The notes: generated by a model from the letters alone, not told the origin. DNA of 64,000 nt from Gilvimarinus sp. 2_MG-2023 (GCF_030547685.1 NZ_JAUOQM010000020.1:36399-100398), one strand, 5' to 3'. Positions 20,613 to 32,586 are shown, counted from the first letter of the stretch. Translations and numbers: made by a program.

Positions 20613-21233
20613 TTACTTGGAGTAAAGCTCTACGATAAGGTTTTCGTTGATTTCAGCCGGCAAGTCGCTGCGCTCAGGAACGCGCTTAAAAGTGCCTTCC
20701 TTTTTGTCAGCGTTGACTTCAACCCACTCAACATCAGCGCGCTGGCCTGACAGAGTCAGAGCGTTCTGGATGCGAAGTTGGTTTTTAGCCTTCTCGCGGA
20801 TGGTCACAACATCACCTTCTGCTACTTGGAAAGAAGCAATGTTAACGGTTTGGCCATTAACAACAATCGCCTTATGCGATACCAACTGACGAGATTCGGC
20901 GCGTGTAGAACCAAAACCCATGCGGTATACAACATTGTCCAGACGACATTCCAGCAGCTTCAACAAGTTCTCACCGGTAGCGCCTTTACGACGAGCGGCT
21001 TCTTTGTAGTAAGCACGGAATTGCTTCTCGAGCACACCGTAGGTGCGACGTACTTTTTGTTTCTCACGCAGCTGTACACCGTAATCAGACAGGCGTCCAC
21101 GGCGTTGGCCGTGCATACCTGGAGCGGTTTCCAGCTTACATTTTGAGTCCAGCGCGCGGGCACCACTTTTTAGAAAAAGATCAGTACCTTCGCGACGGGC
21201 CAGCTTACATGTTGGTCCAATATAACGTGCCAT
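20613..21233 (-). CDS. rpsD: 30S ribosomal protein uS4
   Basis: 206 residues, same as E. coli. Starts [20 protein letters not shown]; the S4 RNA-binding domain follows ([23 protein letters not shown] is split here as [13 protein letters not shown] then [15 protein letters not shown]). Only two cysteines are in the N-terminal part, so it is the zinc-free form. In E. coli S4 represses its own operon at a leader before rpsM. Confidence 0.98.
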   Translation of the reverse strand: MARYIGPTCKLARREGTDLFLKSGARALDSKCKLETAPGMHGQRRGRLSDYGVQLREKQKVRRTYGVLEKQFRAYYKEAARRKGATGENLLKLLECRLDNVVYRMGFGSTRAESRQLVSHKAIVVNGQTVNIASFQVAEGDVVTIREKAKNQLRIQNALTLSGQRADVEWVEVNADKKEGTFKRVPERSDLPAEINENLIVELYSK

Positions 21234-21245
21234 TAGTTTGCCCCC

Positions 21246-21638
21246 TTACACTCGACGTTTCTTCGGCGGACGACATCCATTGTGCGGAATAGGCGTCACG
21301 TCAGTGATGTTGGTTATCTTGTAACCAGCGTTGTTCAGAGCACGTACAGCCGACTCACGGCCTGGCCCTGGACCTTTAACCTCAACGTCAAGGTTCTTTA
21401 AGCCGTATTCTTTAGCGGCTTCACCGGCACGCTCTGCAGCAACCTGGGCTGCGAACGGGGTGCTTTTACGCGAACCGCGGAAGCCGGAGCCACCTGCAGT
21501 CGCCCAGCTCAGGGTATTGCCCTGGCGGTCGGAGATCGTAACGATCGTGTTGTTGAAAGAGGCGTGGATGTGTGCAACACCATCAGCAACCTGCTTTCTA
21601 ACTTTTTTCTTTGTAGACTTATTACCTGGCTTGGCCAT
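21246..21638 (-). CDS. rpsK: 30S ribosomal protein uS11
   Basis: 130 residues with the conserved [32 protein letters not shown], and the C-terminal [10 protein letters not shown]. Thirteen bases upstream of rpsD. Confidence 0.98.
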   Translation of the reverse strand: MAKPGNKSTKKKVRKQVADGVAHIHASFNNTIVTISDRQGNTLSWATAGGSGFRGSRKSTPFAAQVAAERAGEAAKEYGLKNLDVEVKGPGPGRESAVRALNNAGYKITNITDVTPIPHNGCRPPKKRRV

Positions 21639-21693
21639 AGCAATCTCTTCCTAACTGTTGTTACCGTACTTTTGAATGTAAGCGTTCAGTCAA

Positions 21694-22050
21694 TTATTTT
21701 CTAATTGGCTTACGCGGACCTTTGCGGGTACGAGCGTTAGTCTTAGTACGCTGACCACGGAGCGGCAGACTACGACGGTGGCGCAAACCACGGTAGCATC
21801 CCAAATCCATCAGGCGTTTAATGTTCATAGACACAACACGACGCAGGTCACCCTCTACGGTGAACTTGCCTACTTCGTTACGGATCTGATCAACCTGTTC
21901 TTCAGACAAAGAACCGATTTTCACATCTTCCGCAATGCCAGTCGCAGCGCAAATCTGCTTGGCAGTAGTACGGCCTACCCCGAAAATATAAGTCAGGGAT
22001 ATAACCGCGTGTTTGTGGTCTGGTATGTTGACACCAGCAATACGGGCCAT
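21694..22050 (-). CDS. rpsM: 30S ribosomal protein uS13
   Basis: 118 residues, starting [20 protein letters not shown] and ending KGPRKPIRK, with the conserved [20 protein letters not shown]. First gene of the alpha segment; the 261 bases before it contain three hairpins and probably hold the S4-type control region. Confidence 0.98.
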   Translation of the reverse strand: MARIAGVNIPDHKHAVISLTYIFGVGRTTAKQICAATGIAEDVKIGSLSEEQVDQIRNEVGKFTVEGDLRRVVSMNIKRLMDLGCYRGLRHRRSLPLRGQRTKTNARTRKGPRKPIRK

Positions 22051-22166
22051 TCAAATTACTCCAGTAACTTTAAAATTGCAGCGTTGACGTGGATTTACCC
22101 CACCCCGTAACGCACATGGTAAAAAGGCGCGCAAGGATAGCGATAAAAACACAAAAAAGCAATAGC

Positions 22167-22278
22167 CTGATGATTTCTCATCAGACGACAGTCAACGCCC
22201 CCAGTGTGCAAGCCAGCTGAAAAGGCTTATTTCAGTACTCAGCTGGCAGAAAAGGTGGCATGAAATGCCACCTTTTCT
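22167..22278 (-). promoter_or_regulatory. Cluster of three hairpins in the rpmJ-rpsM gap (candidate alpha-operon leader control)
   Basis: Three perfect inverted repeats lie in the gap: a 13-bp stem (22248-22260 with 22266-22278, AGAAAAGGTGGCA), a 9-bp stem (22212-22220 with 22239-22247, GCCAGCTGA), and a 7-bp stem (22167-22173 with 22178-22184, CTGATGA). The last is followed on the minus strand by a T-rich run. E. coli regulates this junction through S4 binding to a leader pseudoknot; whether these stems do the same is inference. Confidence 0.6.
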
Positions 22279-22311
22279 GGCCGATGAGCGGCGAGCCGCC
22301 CCTCGTCTTGC

Positions 22312-22428
22312 TTAGCCTTGACGCTGCTTGTGGCGCGGCTCAGTGTTGCAGATAACTCGCAGAACACCGTTGCGACGTACCATTTTACAGTTGCGGCAAA
22401 TCTTTTTAACAGAAGCACGAACTTTCAT
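22312..22428 (-). CDS. rpmJ: 50S ribosomal protein bL36
   Basis: A 38-residue protein: [17 protein letters not shown], then [14 protein letters not shown]. The Cys-x2-Cys, Cys and His zinc ligands are all present, so this is the zinc-binding form. It lies between secY and rpsM, its normal place, and the length is exactly that of the E. coli protein. Confidence 0.97.
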   Translation of the reverse strand: MKVRASVKKICRNCKMVRRNGVLRVICNTEPRHKQRQG

Positions 22429-22450
22429 GATCCTACCCTTTCAACAGAGG

Positions 22451-23794
22451 TTAGCGAGCGTTTCCGCTGCCATACCCCTTCAAGTTTGACTTCTTCATCA
22501 GTGATTCATACTGATGCGACATCAAGTGAGCCTGTACCTGGGACATAAAGTCCATTACCACCACCACTACGATGAGTAGCGAGGTACCACCTAAGTAGAA
22601 TGGCACATTAAAGGCCACTACCAGGAACTGCGGCATCAGACAAACTACCGACATATAGATAGCGCCAATTACCGTCAAACGGGTCAAAACACTATCGATA
22701 TATTTGGCTGACTGCTCACCGGGACGAATCCCCGGAATATAAGCACCTGATTTTTTCAGGTTATCGGCAACTTCTTTCGGGTTGAACATCAACGCCGTGT
22801 AGAAGAAACAGAAAAAAGCAATCATACCTGTAAACAAAATGATGTTCAGAGGCTGACCGGGGCCAATTGCAAGAGCAAAGTCTTGCAAAAAGTTAGCAAC
22901 CGGACCTTCGCCACCTTCACCGAACCACTGCGCAATAGACGCGGGGAACAATAAAATCGAGCTGGCAAAAATTGCTGGAATCACACCGGCCATATTAATC
23001 TTAAGAGGCAGGTGGCTAGTTTGTGCAGCATAGGCCTGAGCCCCTTGCTGACGCTTCGCGTAATTCACAGTAATTCGACGCTGACCACGCTCAATTCGAA
23101 CAATTGCCCAAATCACGGCCATAGCAACAACGGTGATGATTAACAACATAAGTACGTGTAAATCACCTTGGCGTGCGCTTTCAATCGCAGAACCAATCGC
23201 TGTAGGGAAGCCCGCCACAATACCGGCGAAGATCAGCATGGAGATACCATTACCAATACCGCGCTCAGTGACTTGCTCACCCAGCCACATCATAAATACC
23301 GCACCGGTGACCAGTGACACAACCGCAATAAAGTAAAATGCGATGGTTGGCTCACCACCATAGGCAAAACCGGAGAAGCTAACAGCCATAGCCATTGCCT
23401 GCACGGTTGCCAGTATAACGGTACCGTATCGAGTGTACTGGTTGATCTTACGACGACCAGCATCCCCTTCTTTTTTCAGTTGCTCCAGTGAAGGAGTCAC
23501 CGCGGTCATCAACTGCATGATGATCGACGCTGAAATGTAGGGAAAGATACCCAGAGCGAGAATACTCATCCGCTCCAGAGCACCACCCGAGAACATATTG
23601 AACAATCCGAGGACCGTTCCCTGATTCTGATTAAACAGATCGGCGATTCGTTCGGGGTCTAGTCCCGGTACCGGAATGTGGGTACCGATCCGGTAAACCA
23701 CGATCGCCAAAAACAGAAAACGAAGGCGAGCCCATAGCTCGCCCAGTCCTTTTTTATTCCCTAACGGCAGATTACCGGGAGTTGCCATTGGCAC
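22451..23794 (-). CDS. secY: Protein translocase subunit SecY
   Basis: Channel subunit of the Sec translocon, 447 residues with ten membrane segments. The conserved GTHIPVPG near the N-terminus, the plug-helix region, and [11 protein letters not shown] in a cytosolic loop are visible. It sits between rplO and rpmJ, 3 bases after rplO. Confidence 0.98.
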   Translation of the reverse strand: MPMATPGNLPLGNKKGLGELWARLRFLFLAIVVYRIGTHIPVPGLDPERIADLFNQNQGTVLGLFNMFSGGALERMSILALGIFPYISASIIMQLMTAVTPSLEQLKKEGDAGRRKINQYTRYGTVILATVQAMAMAVSFSGFAYGGEPTIAFYFIAVVSLVTGAVFMMWLGEQVTERGIGNGISMLIFAGIVAGFPTAIGSAIESARQGDLHVLMLLIITVVAMAVIWAIVRIERGQRRITVNYAKRQQGAQAYAAQTSHLPLKINMAGVIPAIFASSILLFPASIAQWFGEGGEGPVANFLQDFALAIGPGQPLNIILFTGMIAFFCFFYTALMFNPKEVADNLKKSGAYIPGIRPGEQSAKYIDSVLTRLTVIGAIYMSVVCLMPQFLVVAFNVPFYLGGTSLLIVVVVVMDFMSQVQAHLMSHQYESLMKKSNLKGYGSGNAR

Positions 23795-23797
23795 CTC

Positions 23798-24232
23798 TTA
23801 CTCTTCGACTTTACCGCCCGCCGCTTCAATCGCAGCTTTGGCACCTTTAGTCACAGCCAAACCTTTCACTGTAACGGCTTTGGTCACTTCGCCAGAAGCA
23901 AAGATCTTGGCACGCTTGATGTGAGCACCGATAATATCGGCCTGCTTCAAGGTTTCCAGATCAACGGTTTCGCCTTCAACTTTGTTCAACTCGTTGAGAC
24001 GAACCTCAGCAGTCACACGACCGATGCGAGAGCTAAAGCCATATTTTGGCAAGCGCTTCTGCAAAGGCATCTGACCACCCTCGAAACCTGGCTTAACAGT
24101 ACCACCAGAACGAGACTTAAGACCTTTGTGACCACGACCAGCGGTTTTACCTACACCGCTACCGATACCACGGCCAACACGTTTCTTGCTATGAGTGCTG
24201 CCTGGAGCGGGACTTAGCGTATTAAGACGCAT
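23798..24232 (-). CDS. rplO: 50S ribosomal protein uL15
   Basis: 144 residues; the glycine- and arginine-rich N-terminus [20 protein letters not shown] and the [15 protein letters not shown] motif are diagnostic. One base after rpmD. Confidence 0.98.
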   Translation of the reverse strand: MRLNTLSPAPGSTHSKKRVGRGIGSGVGKTAGRGHKGLKSRSGGTVKPGFEGGQMPLQKRLPKYGFSSRIGRVTAEVRLNELNKVEGETVDLETLKQADIIGAHIKRAKIFASGEVTKAVTVKGLAVTKGAKAAIEAAGGKVEE

Positions 24233-24233
24233 G

Positions 24234-24419
24234 TTACTCTCCCTCTACCTTAATCAGATAGTGTACTTTATTAATCATGCCACGAGTAGAAGGAGTGTCC
24301 TCTACTTCTACGGTGTGACCGATGCGACGCAGTCCCAAACCGGTAACGCAAGCCTGATGGTTCTTCAGACGGCCTGCGGTACTTCTGAGCTGAGTCACTT
24401 TAATCATTTTCTTAGCCAT
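24234..24419 (-). CDS. rpmD: 50S ribosomal protein uL30
   Basis: 61 residues with [19 protein letters not shown] and [16 protein letters not shown], the normal L30 sequence. Between rpsE and rplO. Confidence 0.97.
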   Translation of the reverse strand: MAKKMIKVTQLRSTAGRLKNHQACVTGLGLRRIGHTVEVEDTPSTRGMINKVHYLIKVEGE

Positions 24420-24457
24420 GCTTGTATACCGCTTTCCTAAGAATCGGCCAGGGCCGA

Positions 24458-24967
24458 TTAATTCAGAATATCTTCTACGCTCTTACCGCGCTTGGCAGCA
24501 ACAGACTCTGGAGAAGCCATATCTTTCAACGCGTTGTAAGTCGCGCGAACTACGTTTACCGGGTTGGTAGAACCATAGCACTTGGCTAGTACGTTCTGTA
24601 CACCGGCAATTTCCAAGACGGCGCGCATTGCACCACCGGCAATAACACCGGTACCTGGAGACGCAGGTTGCATATACACTTTAGAGGCGCCGTGGCGACC
24701 TTTGGTGGCATATTGCAGTGTATCGCCGTTCAAATCAACGTTGATCATGTTGCGACGGGCGGCTTCCATTGCTTTTTGAATAGCAACAGGCACTTCACGT
24801 GCTTTGCCGCGGCCGAAACCTACTTTGCCATTACCGTCGCCTACAACGGTGAGGGCGGTGAAGGCAAAGATACGACCACCTTTAACAGTTTTGGCAACAC
24901 GATTGACCTGTACCAGTTTTTCCTGGAAGCCTTCGTTATTACCATCATCTTTTTTAGTAAAAGCCAT
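24458..24967 (-). CDS. rpsE: 30S ribosomal protein uS5
   Basis: 169 residues from ATG 24967, which has AAGGGTA upstream and aligns with known S5 starts; a longer reading to 25009 would overlap rplR and is not supported. Contains [19 protein letters not shown] and [12 protein letters not shown] (decoding and fidelity region). Confidence 0.97.
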   Translation of the reverse strand: MAFTKKDDGNNEGFQEKLVQVNRVAKTVKGGRIFAFTALTVVGDGNGKVGFGRGKAREVPVAIQKAMEAARRNMINVDLNGDTLQYATKGRHGASKVYMQPASPGTGVIAGGAMRAVLEIAGVQNVLAKCYGSTNPVNVVRATYNALKDMASPESVAAKRGKSVEDILN

Positions 24968-24977
24968 GTCTTTACCC

Positions 24978-25328
24978 TTAGAATTCCAGTCCAGCTTCAC
25001 GCGCGGCATCAGCCAATGCCTTTACGCGACCGTGGTATTTGAAACCACTACGATCAAAGGCCACGTTAGTAATACCGGCGGCTTTGGCACGCTCGGCGAT
25101 TAACTCGCCAACGGCCTTAGCGGCATCTGCATTACCAGTAGCGCCACTGCGCAGTGACTTGTCCAGTGTGGATGCGCTTGCTAAAACACTCGCACCATCC
25201 TGGGCAATAATTTGTGCATAAATATGACGTGGCGTGCGGTGAACGGCCAGACGAGTTTCGCCTAACTGACGGATCTTGGCACGGGCACGGCGTGCACGGC
25301 GAAGACGAGATTGCTTCTTATCGCTCAT
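24978..25328 (-). CDS. rplR: 50S ribosomal protein uL18
   Basis: 116 residues; binds 5S rRNA. Conserved [16 protein letters not shown], and [25 protein letters not shown] is present in pieces at the C-terminus. Ten bases before rpsE. Confidence 0.97.
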   Translation of the reverse strand: MSDKKQSRLRRARRARAKIRQLGETRLAVHRTPRHIYAQIIAQDGASVLASASTLDKSLRSGATGNADAAKAVGELIAERAKAAGITNVAFDRSGFKYHGRVKALADAAREAGLEF

Positions 25329-25338
25329 AACCTAGCCC

Positions 25339-25878
25339 TTACTTCTTCTTAGCTTCTTTACGACGTACTTGTTCGTCAGCAAAGCGTACACCTTTACCTT
25401 TATAAGGCTCTGGTGGACGAAGCGCGCGGATTTCCGCGGCTACCTGACCGAGCAACTGATTATCAGCGCTCTTAAGTACGATATCGGTCTGGCTTGGAGT
25501 TTCCGCTGTTACGCCCTCAGGGAGGGTATAGTCAACAGGGTTAGAGAAACCCAAAGACAGGTTTACAGATTTGCCCGATGCTTTTGCACGATAACCAACA
25601 CCGACTAACTGCAGTTTCTTTTCGAAACCTACAGAAACGCCTTTAACCATGTTGTTTACCAGAGCACGCATTGTGCCTGCTAAAGCGATCGATTCCTGCT
25701 TGGCACCACCATCGCGAGCAGCGAATTGCAGAACGTTTTCTTCCTGCTTTATTTCAACTGCTTCGTGAACGGTCAGAGCCAACGTACCATTGCTGCCTTT
25801 TAAGCTAAGCTCTTGCCCATCAAGGGTGACCTTAACTGCAGCGGGTACTTCAACCGGACTGTTTGCAACTCGTGACAT
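25339..25878 (-). CDS. rplF: 50S ribosomal protein uL6
   Basis: 179 residues (177 in E. coli), with the tandem L6 folds, [14 protein letters not shown], and the C-terminal [13 protein letters not shown] followed by a lysine-rich tail. Between rpsH and rplR. Confidence 0.97.
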   Translation of the reverse strand: MSRVANSPVEVPAAVKVTLDGQELSLKGSNGTLALTVHEAVEIKQEENVLQFAARDGGAKQESIALAGTMRALVNNMVKGVSVGFEKKLQLVGVGYRAKASGKSVNLSLGFSNPVDYTLPEGVTAETPSQTDIVLKSADNQLLGQVAAEIRALRPPEPYKGKGVRFADEQVRRKEAKKK

Positions 25879-25889
25879 GATTCTTCCCG

Positions 25890-26282
25890 TTAGAATACTG
25901 TGCAGAGGACTTCACCACCAACGCCAGCGGCGCGGGCAGCACGATCAGTCATTACACCTTGACTAGTCGAAACGATGGCAACACCAAGGCCGTTGCGAAC
26001 ACTCGGCAACTCGGTTTTACCAGCGTAATTGCGCAAACCAGGACGACTCACGCGGTCGAGTTCCGCAATGACAGGTTTGCCTTCAAAATATTTCAGCTCA
26101 ACGATCAGGTCTGGCTTAGCGCCTTCACTGACAGAATAACCGCTGATATAGCCTTCTTCCTGTAGCACTTTGGCCACGTTAATCTTCAGTTTAGAAGATG
26201 GAATAGCTACGTCAGTCTTACCAACTTGCAGCGCATTACGAATGCGGGTCAGCATATCTGCTAACGGATCTTGCATACTCAT
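25890..26282 (-). CDS. rpsH: 30S ribosomal protein uS8
   Basis: 130 residues: [17 protein letters not shown] at the start and [17 protein letters not shown] near the end. In E. coli S8 represses the spc operon by binding the rplX-rplE junction. Confidence 0.97.
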   Translation of the reverse strand: MSMQDPLADMLTRIRNALQVGKTDVAIPSSKLKINVAKVLQEEGYISGYSVSEGAKPDLIVELKYFEGKPVIAELDRVSRPGLRNYAGKTELPSVRNGLGVAIVSTSQGVMTDRAARAAGVGGEVLCTVF

Positions 26283-26312
26283 CTGAATCTGCTCCTATAT
26301 ATGGGCCAGAGC

Positions 26313-26618
26313 TTACCAGCTCGCCTTGACCAGGCCCGGGACATCGCCGCGCATCGCTGCTTCACGCAGCTTGTGACGGCAAAGACCAAACTTACGATAA
26401 ACGCCGTGCGGACGACCAGTCACGCGACAGCGGTTACGACCACGAGATGGACTTGCATCACGAGGCAGTTGTTGCAGTTTGGTTTGTGCTTCCCATACTT
26501 GTTCTTCAGATGAAGCAGGGCTGGAAATAATCGCCTTTAATTCGGCGCGCTTAGCAGCGAACTTAGCAGCAGCTTTAGTTCGTTTCGCTTCGCGTGCGAT
26601 CATAGATTTTTTAGCCAT
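26313..26618 (-). CDS. rpsN: 30S ribosomal protein uS14 (zinc-free long form)
   Basis: 101 residues; ends with [20 protein letters not shown] and [16 protein letters not shown]. Its length and the lack of CxxC pairs show the long, zinc-independent form. Confidence 0.97.
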   Translation of the reverse strand: MAKKSMIAREAKRTKAAAKFAAKRAELKAIISSPASSEEQVWEAQTKLQQLPRDASPSRGRNRCRVTGRPHGVYRKFGLCRHKLREAAMRGDVPGLVKASW

Positions 26619-26628
26619 GTCTCTACCC

Positions 26629-27168
26629 TTAGCCTTTGAACGGGAAGTTGAACGCTTTCAACAAAGCGCGACCTTCTTCGTCATTGCGTGCACTTGTGGT
26701 GATACAAATATCCAAACCACGGATTTTATCGACTTTATCGTATTCGATTTCCGGGAAGATAATTTGCTCAGTCACACCCATCGAGAAGTTACCGCGACCG
26801 TCAAACTGCTTAGGGCTAATACCGCGGAAGTCACGAATACGAGGAATAGAGATCGAGATTAAACGATCCAGAAACTCGTACATGCGATCTTGACGCAGGG
26901 TTACTTTACAACCAATTGGCCAGTTATCACGGATTTTAAAACCTGCGATAGACTTGCGCGCCTTGGTTACAACAACCTTCTGACCGGCGATTTTCTCCAG
27001 GTCAGCTACAGCGTGCTCAAGCACTTTCTTGTCGCCCACAGCTTCACCAACACCCATGTTAATGGTGATCTTGGTGATGCGAGGAACTTCCATTACGTTC
27101 GCCAAACCCAAATCTTCTTTCAGTTTGGGAGCGATTTCTTTGCTATATATTTTTTTCAGCCTAGCCAT
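26629..27168 (-). CDS. rplE: 50S ribosomal protein uL5
   Basis: 179 residues; binds 5S rRNA. Conserved [30 protein letters not shown], and the C-terminal [15 protein letters not shown]. Confidence 0.98.
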   Translation of the reverse strand: MARLKKIYSKEIAPKLKEDLGLANVMEVPRITKITINMGVGEAVGDKKVLEHAVADLEKIAGQKVVVTKARKSIAGFKIRDNWPIGCKVTLRQDRMYEFLDRLISISIPRIRDFRGISPKQFDGRGNFSMGVTEQIIFPEIEYDKVDKIRGLDICITTSARNDEEGRALLKAFNFPFKG

Positions 27169-27173
27169 GTCAC

Positions 27174-27488
27174 TTACGCCCCTACGGCTTCGCCAGTGGA
27201 TTTGAAGACGCGAACTTTCTTTTCGCCTTCAAGCTTGAAGCCCACACGATCAGCTTTTCCAGTAGCGGCATTAAAAATGGCCACATTGGAAACATTAATA
27301 GCGGCTTCTTTCTCAACAATACCACCAGCTACCCCTAACTGCGGGTTAGGCTTCTGGTGTTTTTTGACGAGATTGATACCGGATACGATCAGCTTTTCAT
27401 CTGACAGTACGCGAACAACCTTGCCACGTTTGCCTTTGTCGCGACCGGCGATAACAATCACTTCGTCATCACGTTTAATTTTACGCAT
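27174..27488 (-). CDS. rplX: 50S ribosomal protein uL24
   Basis: 104 residues with a KOW motif ([18 protein letters not shown]) and [16 protein letters not shown]. Five bases before rplE. Confidence 0.97.
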   Translation of the reverse strand: MRKIKRDDEVIVIAGRDKGKRGKVVRVLSDEKLIVSGINLVKKHQKPNPQLGVAGGIVEKEAAINVSNVAIFNAATGKADRVGFKLEGEKKVRVFKSTGEAVGA

Positions 27489-27517
27489 TTGTCTGCCCTC
27501 GAGTCTCCGCCAAGTGC

Positions 27518-27886
27518 TTAAAGCACTTCAGGTGCCAGAGAAATGATTTTCATAAATTTCTCGCCACGCAACTCACGAGTTACGGGTCCGAAAATACGCG
27601 TACCAACCGGAGCATCCTGGTTGTTCAGCAGCACCGCAGCGTTGTCGTCGAACTTGATCAATGAACCGTCCTGACGACGCACACCATGCTTGGTGCGCAC
27701 AACAACCGCATTCATAACCTGGCCTTTCTTCACCTTACCGCGAGGAATTGCTTCCTTTACAGTAACTTTGATGATGTCGCCCACGGCTGCGTAACGACGG
27801 TGGGAGCCGCCAAGCACCTTGATGCACTGAACGCGGCGTGCGCCACTGTTATCAGCTACATCTAAGTAGGATTCTGTTTGAATCAT
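27518..27886 (-). CDS. rplN: 50S ribosomal protein uL14
   Basis: 122 residues: [19 protein letters not shown] start, [13 protein letters not shown], and FGPVTRELR near the end. First gene of the spc segment, and exactly the family length. Confidence 0.98.
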   Translation of the reverse strand: MIQTESYLDVADNSGARRVQCIKVLGGSHRRYAAVGDIIKVTVKEAIPRGKVKKGQVMNAVVVRTKHGVRRQDGSLIKFDDNAAVLLNNQDAPVGTRIFGPVTRELRGEKFMKIISLAPEVL

Positions 27887-27924
27887 CGTCCGTCTCCGAA
27901 ACTAATCTATGTCGCACGAAATCG

Positions 27925-28191
27925 TTAGATTTCAGTTGCGCGCTCTTCAATTTTTACTAAAGCCCATGACTTGCTTTTCGATAGCGGACGTGACTCAGCA
28001 ATTGTCACGGTATCGCCCATCTTGGACTCATTGTTTTCGTCATGTGCTTTTAGCTTAGATGACTTACTCACGTACTTGCCGTAAATCGGGTGCTTAACAC
28101 GACGCTCGATCAATACTGAGATGGTTTTATCCATCTTGTCGCTGACAACTTTACCAGTCAGTGTACGAGCCAGTTTTTCAGTCTGAGCCAT
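27925..28191 (-). CDS. rpsQ: 30S ribosomal protein uS17
   Basis: 88 residues, OB fold. [17 protein letters not shown] and [18 protein letters not shown] are diagnostic. Last gene of the S10 segment, 2 bases after rpmC. Confidence 0.97.
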   Translation of the reverse strand: MAQTEKLARTLTGKVVSDKMDKTISVLIERRVKHPIYGKYVSKSSKLKAHDENNESKMGDTVTIAESRPLSKSKSWALVKIEERATEI

Positions 28192-28193
28192 CG

Positions 28194-28385
28194 TTAATTA
28201 CCTGCCTTTTGTCTAAGCGCCGTTTTGATGCGAGCAATATCTTTACGAGTTTGCGACAACAAGTGAGTCTGACTCAGCTGGCCAGTTGAAGCCTGCATAC
28301 GCAACTTAAACTGTTCCTTAAGCTGGGAAAGCAACTCGCTGTTCAGCTCTTCAACGGATTTTTCCCGGAGTTCTGAAGCTTTCAT
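28194..28385 (-). CDS. rpmC: 50S ribosomal protein uL29
   Basis: 63 residues from ATG 28385: [18 protein letters not shown] and [17 protein letters not shown] one codon upstream is an alternative. The ATG shares a base with the rplP stop, so translation is probably coupled. Confidence 0.96.
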   Translation of the reverse strand: MKASELREKSVEELNSELLSQLKEQFKLRMQASTGQLSQTHLLSQTRKDIARIKTALRQKAGN

Positions 28386-28798
28386 CACATCACCGAACGT
28401 TTAACGAATGTTGTAGAAATTGGCAACTTTGCCGCAGCCAGCGCGAATGCTTCGCGAGCCAGCTCTTCGCTAACACCGTCCATTTCGTACAGGACTTTGC
28501 CAGGGCAAATTTGTGCCACCCAGTATTCGACGTTACCCTTACCTTTACCTTGACGTACTTCCAAAGGCTTTTCGGTAATTGGCTTGTCCGGGAATACTCG
28601 GATCCAAATTTTACCGCCACGTTTAATGTGACGAGTCATAGCACGACGGGCCGCTTCGATCTGACGTGCTGTAATACGACCGCGACCAGTCGCTTTTAAT
28701 CCAAAGTCGCCAAAGCTAACTTTGGAGCCGCGATGGGCCAAACCGCGGTTGCGGCCTTTCTGTTGCTTGCGAAACTTCGTACGCTTCGGTTGCAGCAT
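28385..28798 (-). CDS. rplP: 50S ribosomal protein uL16
   Basis: 137 residues; starts [19 protein letters not shown] and carries the [15 protein letters not shown] and [12 protein letters not shown] stretches near the peptidyl-transferase and tRNA contact. Confidence 0.98.
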   Translation of the reverse strand: MLQPKRTKFRKQQKGRNRGLAHRGSKVSFGDFGLKATGRGRITARQIEAARRAMTRHIKRGGKIWIRVFPDKPITEKPLEVRQGKGKGNVEYWVAQICPGKVLYEMDGVSEELAREAFALAAAKLPISTTFVKRSVM

Positions 28799-28810
28799 CT
28801 TGCGTACCCC

Positions 28811-29488
28811 TTACTTAGACTTTGAGCCTTTTTTCTTAGGTGCAGTTTCCGGCTCAACATCACCGATAACTTCGCCTTTGAAAATCCAAACTTTAACGCC
28901 AATAATCCCGTAGGTAGTTGACGCCTCTGCGGTGTTGTAGTCGATGTCTGCACGCAATGTGTGCAAAGGTACTCGACCTTCTCGATACCATTCGGTACGG
29001 GCAATCTCGGCACCACCAAGACGGCCACCAACCTGAATTTTGATACCTTCAGCACCTTGACGCATGGCATTTTGTACCGCGCGCTTCATGGCACGACGGA
29101 ACATCACACGACGTTCTAGCTGCTGGGCAACACCCTGGGCGACCAAAGCCGCATCCAGATCAGGTTTGCGAATCTCTTCAATATTAATGTGAACAGGCAC
29201 GCCCATCTTCTGGCTGATTTCAGCACGCAGACGATCAACATCTTCACCTTTCTTACCAATCACAATACCTGGACGGGCAGTGTGAATGGTGATGCGTGCG
29301 GTGTTAGCCGGACGCTCGATGTCAACACGGCTAACAGATGCGTTTGCCAGTTTGTCTTGGATGTACGAGCGCACTTCCAAGTCGTTGTTGAGCTTGTCTG
29401 CGTATTCATCGCTGCCAGCATACCAAGTAGAGGTATGGCTTTTGACAATACCCAGACGAATACCTGTCGGATGTACTTTCTGACCCAT
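28811..29488 (-). CDS. rpsC: 30S ribosomal protein uS3
   Basis: 225 residues with the KH domain ([20 protein letters not shown]) and the conserved [22 protein letters not shown] lysine-rich tail (KKKGSKSK) closes the protein. Confidence 0.98.
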   Translation of the reverse strand: MGQKVHPTGIRLGIVKSHTSTWYAGSDEYADKLNNDLEVRSYIQDKLANASVSRVDIERPANTARITIHTARPGIVIGKKGEDVDRLRAEISQKMGVPVHINIEEIRKPDLDAALVAQGVAQQLERRVMFRRAMKRAVQNAMRQGAEGIKIQVGGRLGGAEIARTEWYREGRVPLHTLRADIDYNTAEASTTYGIIGVKVWIFKGEVIGDVEPETAPKKKGSKSK

Positions 29489-29501
29489 AACGCCTACTCT
29501 C

Positions 29502-29834
29502 TTACTGATCGGCTACTTTTACGGTGATATGACAAGTGCGCTTCAGAATGCGGTCAGCACGACCTTTAGCGCGAGGCATGATGCGTTTCATCGTCATGCC
29601 CTCATCCACAAAAATCGTGGACACTTTCAACTCATCAATATCAGCACCTTCATTGTGCTCTGCGTTTGCAATTGCAGACTCAAGCACTTTTTTCACTATC
29701 GCAGCGCCCTTTTTCGGACTAAAAGCCAGAATATCAAGGGCGTCTTCAACGCTTTTTCCACGAATTTGATCTGCAACCAAACGCGCTTTTTGCGCCGACA
29801 GACGAGCACCGCTTAATTTTGCTGCTACTTCCAT
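29502..29834 (-). CDS. rplV: 50S ribosomal protein uL22
   Basis: 110 residues, with [18 protein letters not shown] at the start and the extended loop [13 protein letters not shown] that lines the exit tunnel. Confidence 0.98.
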   Translation of the reverse strand: MEVAAKLSGARLSAQKARLVADQIRGKSVEDALDILAFSPKKGAAIVKKVLESAIANAEHNEGADIDELKVSTIFVDEGMTMKRIMPRAKGRADRILKRTCHITVKVADQ

Positions 29835-29860
29835 CGTTAAACCTCGTTAGGCACTAGCGC

Positions 29861-30139
29861 TTAGCGCTTTTTAGCTTTCTTGTCTGCAATATGACCGCGA
29901 TACGTGCGGGTCGCTGCAAACTCGCCCAGTTTGTGCCCAACCATCTCTTCGTTGATCAGGACTGGCACGTGTTGACGTCCGTTATGTACCGCCAGAGTCA
30001 AGCCAACCATCTCCGGAAGAATCATGGAGCGGCGAGACCAGGTTTTGATCGGACGACGATCGTTTGCTTCGATCGCTGCTTCGACCTTCTTAATCAGGTG
30101 AAGATCGATAAAAGGACCTTTCTTCAGTGAACGTGGCAC
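29861..30139 (-). CDS. rpsS: 30S ribosomal protein uS19
   Basis: 92 residues: [19 protein letters not shown] start and [17 protein letters not shown]. Normal length. Confidence 0.98.
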   Translation of the reverse strand: MPRSLKKGPFIDLHLIKKVEAAIEANDRRPIKTWSRRSMILPEMVGLTLAVHNGRQHVPVLINEEMVGHKLGEFAATRTYRGHIADKKAKKR

Positions 30140-30172
30140 TGTTGCTTCCTCTTTTGGTTGTTAGGTCGTCAA

Positions 30173-31000
30173 TTAGCGCTTGTCGCGACGACGAACAATC
30201 ATCTTATCGGTACGCTTGTTCTTGCGTGTCTTATAACCCTTAGTTGGAGTACCCCAAGGTGAAATTGGGTGACGGCCACCAGAGGTACGACCTTCACCAC
30301 CACCATGCGGGTGATCAACCGGGTTCATAGCAACACCGCGAACAGTTGGGCGTACACCGCGCCAGCGCTTGGCACCTGCTTTACCCAGAGAGCGCAAGCT
30401 GTGCTCACTGTTGGATACTTCACCCAGAGTTGCACGACACTCAGACAGAACGCGACGAGTTTCACCGCTGCGCAGACGCAAAGTTGCGTAAGCACCGTCA
30501 CGAGCCACTAAGTTGGCAGATGTACCTGCTGAACGCGCCAGCTGAGCACCTTTACCAGGCTTAAGCTCCACACAGTGAACAACACTACCCAAAGGCAGGT
30601 TGCGCAGTGGCAAGGTGTTGCCCGCTTTAATAGAAGCAGCATCACCAGATTCAATTTTATCGCCAGCTTTCAAACCTTTGGGAGCGATAATATAACGACG
30701 CTCACCATCGGCATAACAAACCAGTGCAATATATGCAGTGCGGTTTGGATCGTATTCGATACGCTCAACAGTCGCTGGAATTCCGTCTTTATTGCGACGG
30801 AAATCGATCAGTCGATAGTGCTGCTTGTGACCACCACCAACGTGACGAGTGGTGATACGACCAGCGTTATTACGACCGCCATTGCGAGATTGCTTCTCCA
30901 ACAAAGGGGCATATGGCGCACCTTTGTGCAGATCCGGATTCACGACGCTTACTACAAAGCGGCGACCGGGCGAGGTTGGTTTACGTTTTACAATAGCCAT
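30173..31000 (-). CDS. rplB: 50S ribosomal protein uL2
   Basis: 275 residues. [20 protein letters not shown] and, near the end, [14 protein letters not shown] with the catalytic-centre histidine are unmistakable. Confidence 0.99.
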   Translation of the reverse strand: MAIVKRKPTSPGRRFVVSVVNPDLHKGAPYAPLLEKQSRNGGRNNAGRITTRHVGGGHKQHYRLIDFRRNKDGIPATVERIEYDPNRTAYIALVCYADGERRYIIAPKGLKAGDKIESGDAASIKAGNTLPLRNLPLGSVVHCVELKPGKGAQLARSAGTSANLVARDGAYATLRLRSGETRRVLSECRATLGEVSNSEHSLRSLGKAGAKRWRGVRPTVRGVAMNPVDHPHGGGEGRTSGGRHPISPWGTPTKGYKTRKNKRTDKMIVRRRDKR

Positions 31001-31013
31001 TGCAACAATCCCC

Positions 31014-31310
31014 TTACTCAGCTACCGCAAAGTCGATGTCTTGACCTTGCTCAAGGCGCACGTAAGCTTTTTTCCAGTCACTGCGCTTGCCGAGACCGTA
31101 GCGTGTACGCTTGGTTTTGCCTTTAACATTCAGGATGCGGACTTGCTCAACTTTTGCATCAAACAAAGCTTGAACAGCAGCCTTCACTTCCAGCTTGGTG
31201 GCATCAGCGGCAACTTTAAATACCACTTGATTACCCATTTCGCCCACGATTGCGGCTTTTTCAGAAACCACTGGGCCTAACAAGACTTTATAAATTCGCT
31301 CTTGATTCAT
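31014..31310 (-). CDS. rplW: 50S ribosomal protein uL23
   Basis: 98 residues; [18 protein letters not shown] and [20 protein letters not shown]. Its ATG overlaps the rplD stop by 4 bases, so the two are translationally coupled. L23 is the docking site for trigger factor and SRP at the exit tunnel. Confidence 0.97.
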   Translation of the reverse strand: MNQERIYKVLLGPVVSEKAAIVGEMGNQVVFKVAADATKLEVKAAVQALFDAKVEQVRILNVKGKTKRTRYGLGKRSDWKKAYVRLEQGQDIDFAVAE

Positions 31311-31921
31311 CCCAGGATCTCCTCGAATTTCTTCATCGCAGACACAGTCACTACAACTTTGTCAAAGCGAATCAGGCTTACCGGATCGATGCCTGCAACG
31401 TCACGCACATCAACTTTATGCAAGTTGCGTGAAGACAGATACAGAGCCTCGCTTACTTCCTCGGTAATCACCAAGGCTTCAGACAAACCGTACTGACCCA
31501 GCTTTTGTACCAGAGCTTTAGTTTTTGGAGCTTCAATATCGAACTCCTCAACCACCACCAGACGCTCCTGACGGTACAACTCAGACAGAATGCAACGCAA
31601 TGCTGCACGGTACATTTTCTTGTTCAGCTTTTGCTCGAAGCTACGTGGCTTAGCAGCGAAAGTAGTACCACCTGCACGCCAAATAGGGCTTCGAATAGTA
31701 CCAGCACGAGCGCGGCCAGTACCTTTTTGGCGCCATGGCTTCTTACCGCCACCAGACACCTCTGAACGTGATTTTTGCGCCTTAGTACCCTGACGACTAC
31801 CCGCCATATAAGCGACGACCGCTTGATGCACTAAGTCTTGATTAAACTCTTTACCGAAGGCCACCTCGGATACTTTCAAGGTACCGTTGGAGCCGCCGGG
31901 AGTAACAATATTTAATTCCAT
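31307..31921 (-). CDS. rplD: 50S ribosomal protein uL4
   Basis: 204 residues with the tunnel-loop sequence [20 protein letters not shown]. In E. coli L4 is the autogenous repressor of the S10 operon through its leader RNA. Confidence 0.98.
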   Translation of the reverse strand: MELNIVTPGGSNGTLKVSEVAFGKEFNQDLVHQAVVAYMAGSRQGTKAQKSRSEVSGGGKKPWRQKGTGRARAGTIRSPIWRAGGTTFAAKPRSFEQKLNKKMYRAALRCILSELYRQERLVVVEEFDIEAPKTKALVQKLGQYGLSEALVITEEVSEALYLSSRNLHKVDVRDVAGIDPVSLIRFDKVVVTVSAMKKFEEILG

Positions 31922-31941
31922 GGTCGATTCCCCTCGGACAA

Positions 31942-32586
31942 TTAGGCGTTGTTGCGCGCTTTAACTGCTGGACGCACGATCACGTCACCACCCGGAGCAC
32001 CGGGGATGGCACCTTTGACCAACAGCAGATTACGTTCGGCATCAACGCGAACCACTTCCAGGTTCTGAACGGTTACACGCTCAGCACCCATGTGGCCAGC
32101 CATTTTCTTGCCCTTGAAGACGCGGCCCGGAGTCTGACATTGACCAATAGAACCGGGAGCACGGTGAGACAACGAGTTACCATGGGTAGCATCTTGCATG
32201 CTAAAGTTCCAGCGCTTAACACCGCCCTGAAAACCTTTACCCTTGGATTGGCCGGTGACGTCAACTATCTGACCTGCTTCAAAAGCAGCCACAGTTAGCT
32301 CACTACCAGCATCGAAACTTTCTTGAGAGTTGTTACGCAACTCCCACAAACCACGACCAGCCTCATTGTTAGACTTGGCGAAGTGACCTGCAGCAGATTT
32401 GGTAACACGGGAGGCACGACGAGACCCTACGGTAACTTGCACAGCATCGTAACCGTCGGTTTCTGCATTCTTAACCTGAGTGACGCGATTGGGAGAAACC
32501 TCAATCACAGACACGGGAATGGAAACACCATCATCGGTAAATATACGAGTCATGCCGCTCTTGCGGCCGACAATACCAATCGTCAT
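31942..32586 (-). CDS. rplC: 50S ribosomal protein uL3
   Basis: 214 residues: [20 protein letters not shown] start, [13 protein letters not shown], and [20 protein letters not shown]. The conserved glutamine near the middle (GQCQTPG) is the PrmB methylation site in E. coli. Confidence 0.98.
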   Translation of the reverse strand: MTIGIVGRKSGMTRIFTDDGVSIPVSVIEVSPNRVTQVKNAETDGYDAVQVTVGSRRASRVTKSAAGHFAKSNNEAGRGLWELRNNSQESFDAGSELTVAAFEAGQIVDVTGQSKGKGFQGGVKRWNFSMQDATHGNSLSHRAPGSIGQCQTPGRVFKGKKMAGHMGAERVTVQNLEVVRVDAERNLLLVKGAIPGAPGGDVIVRPAVKARNNA

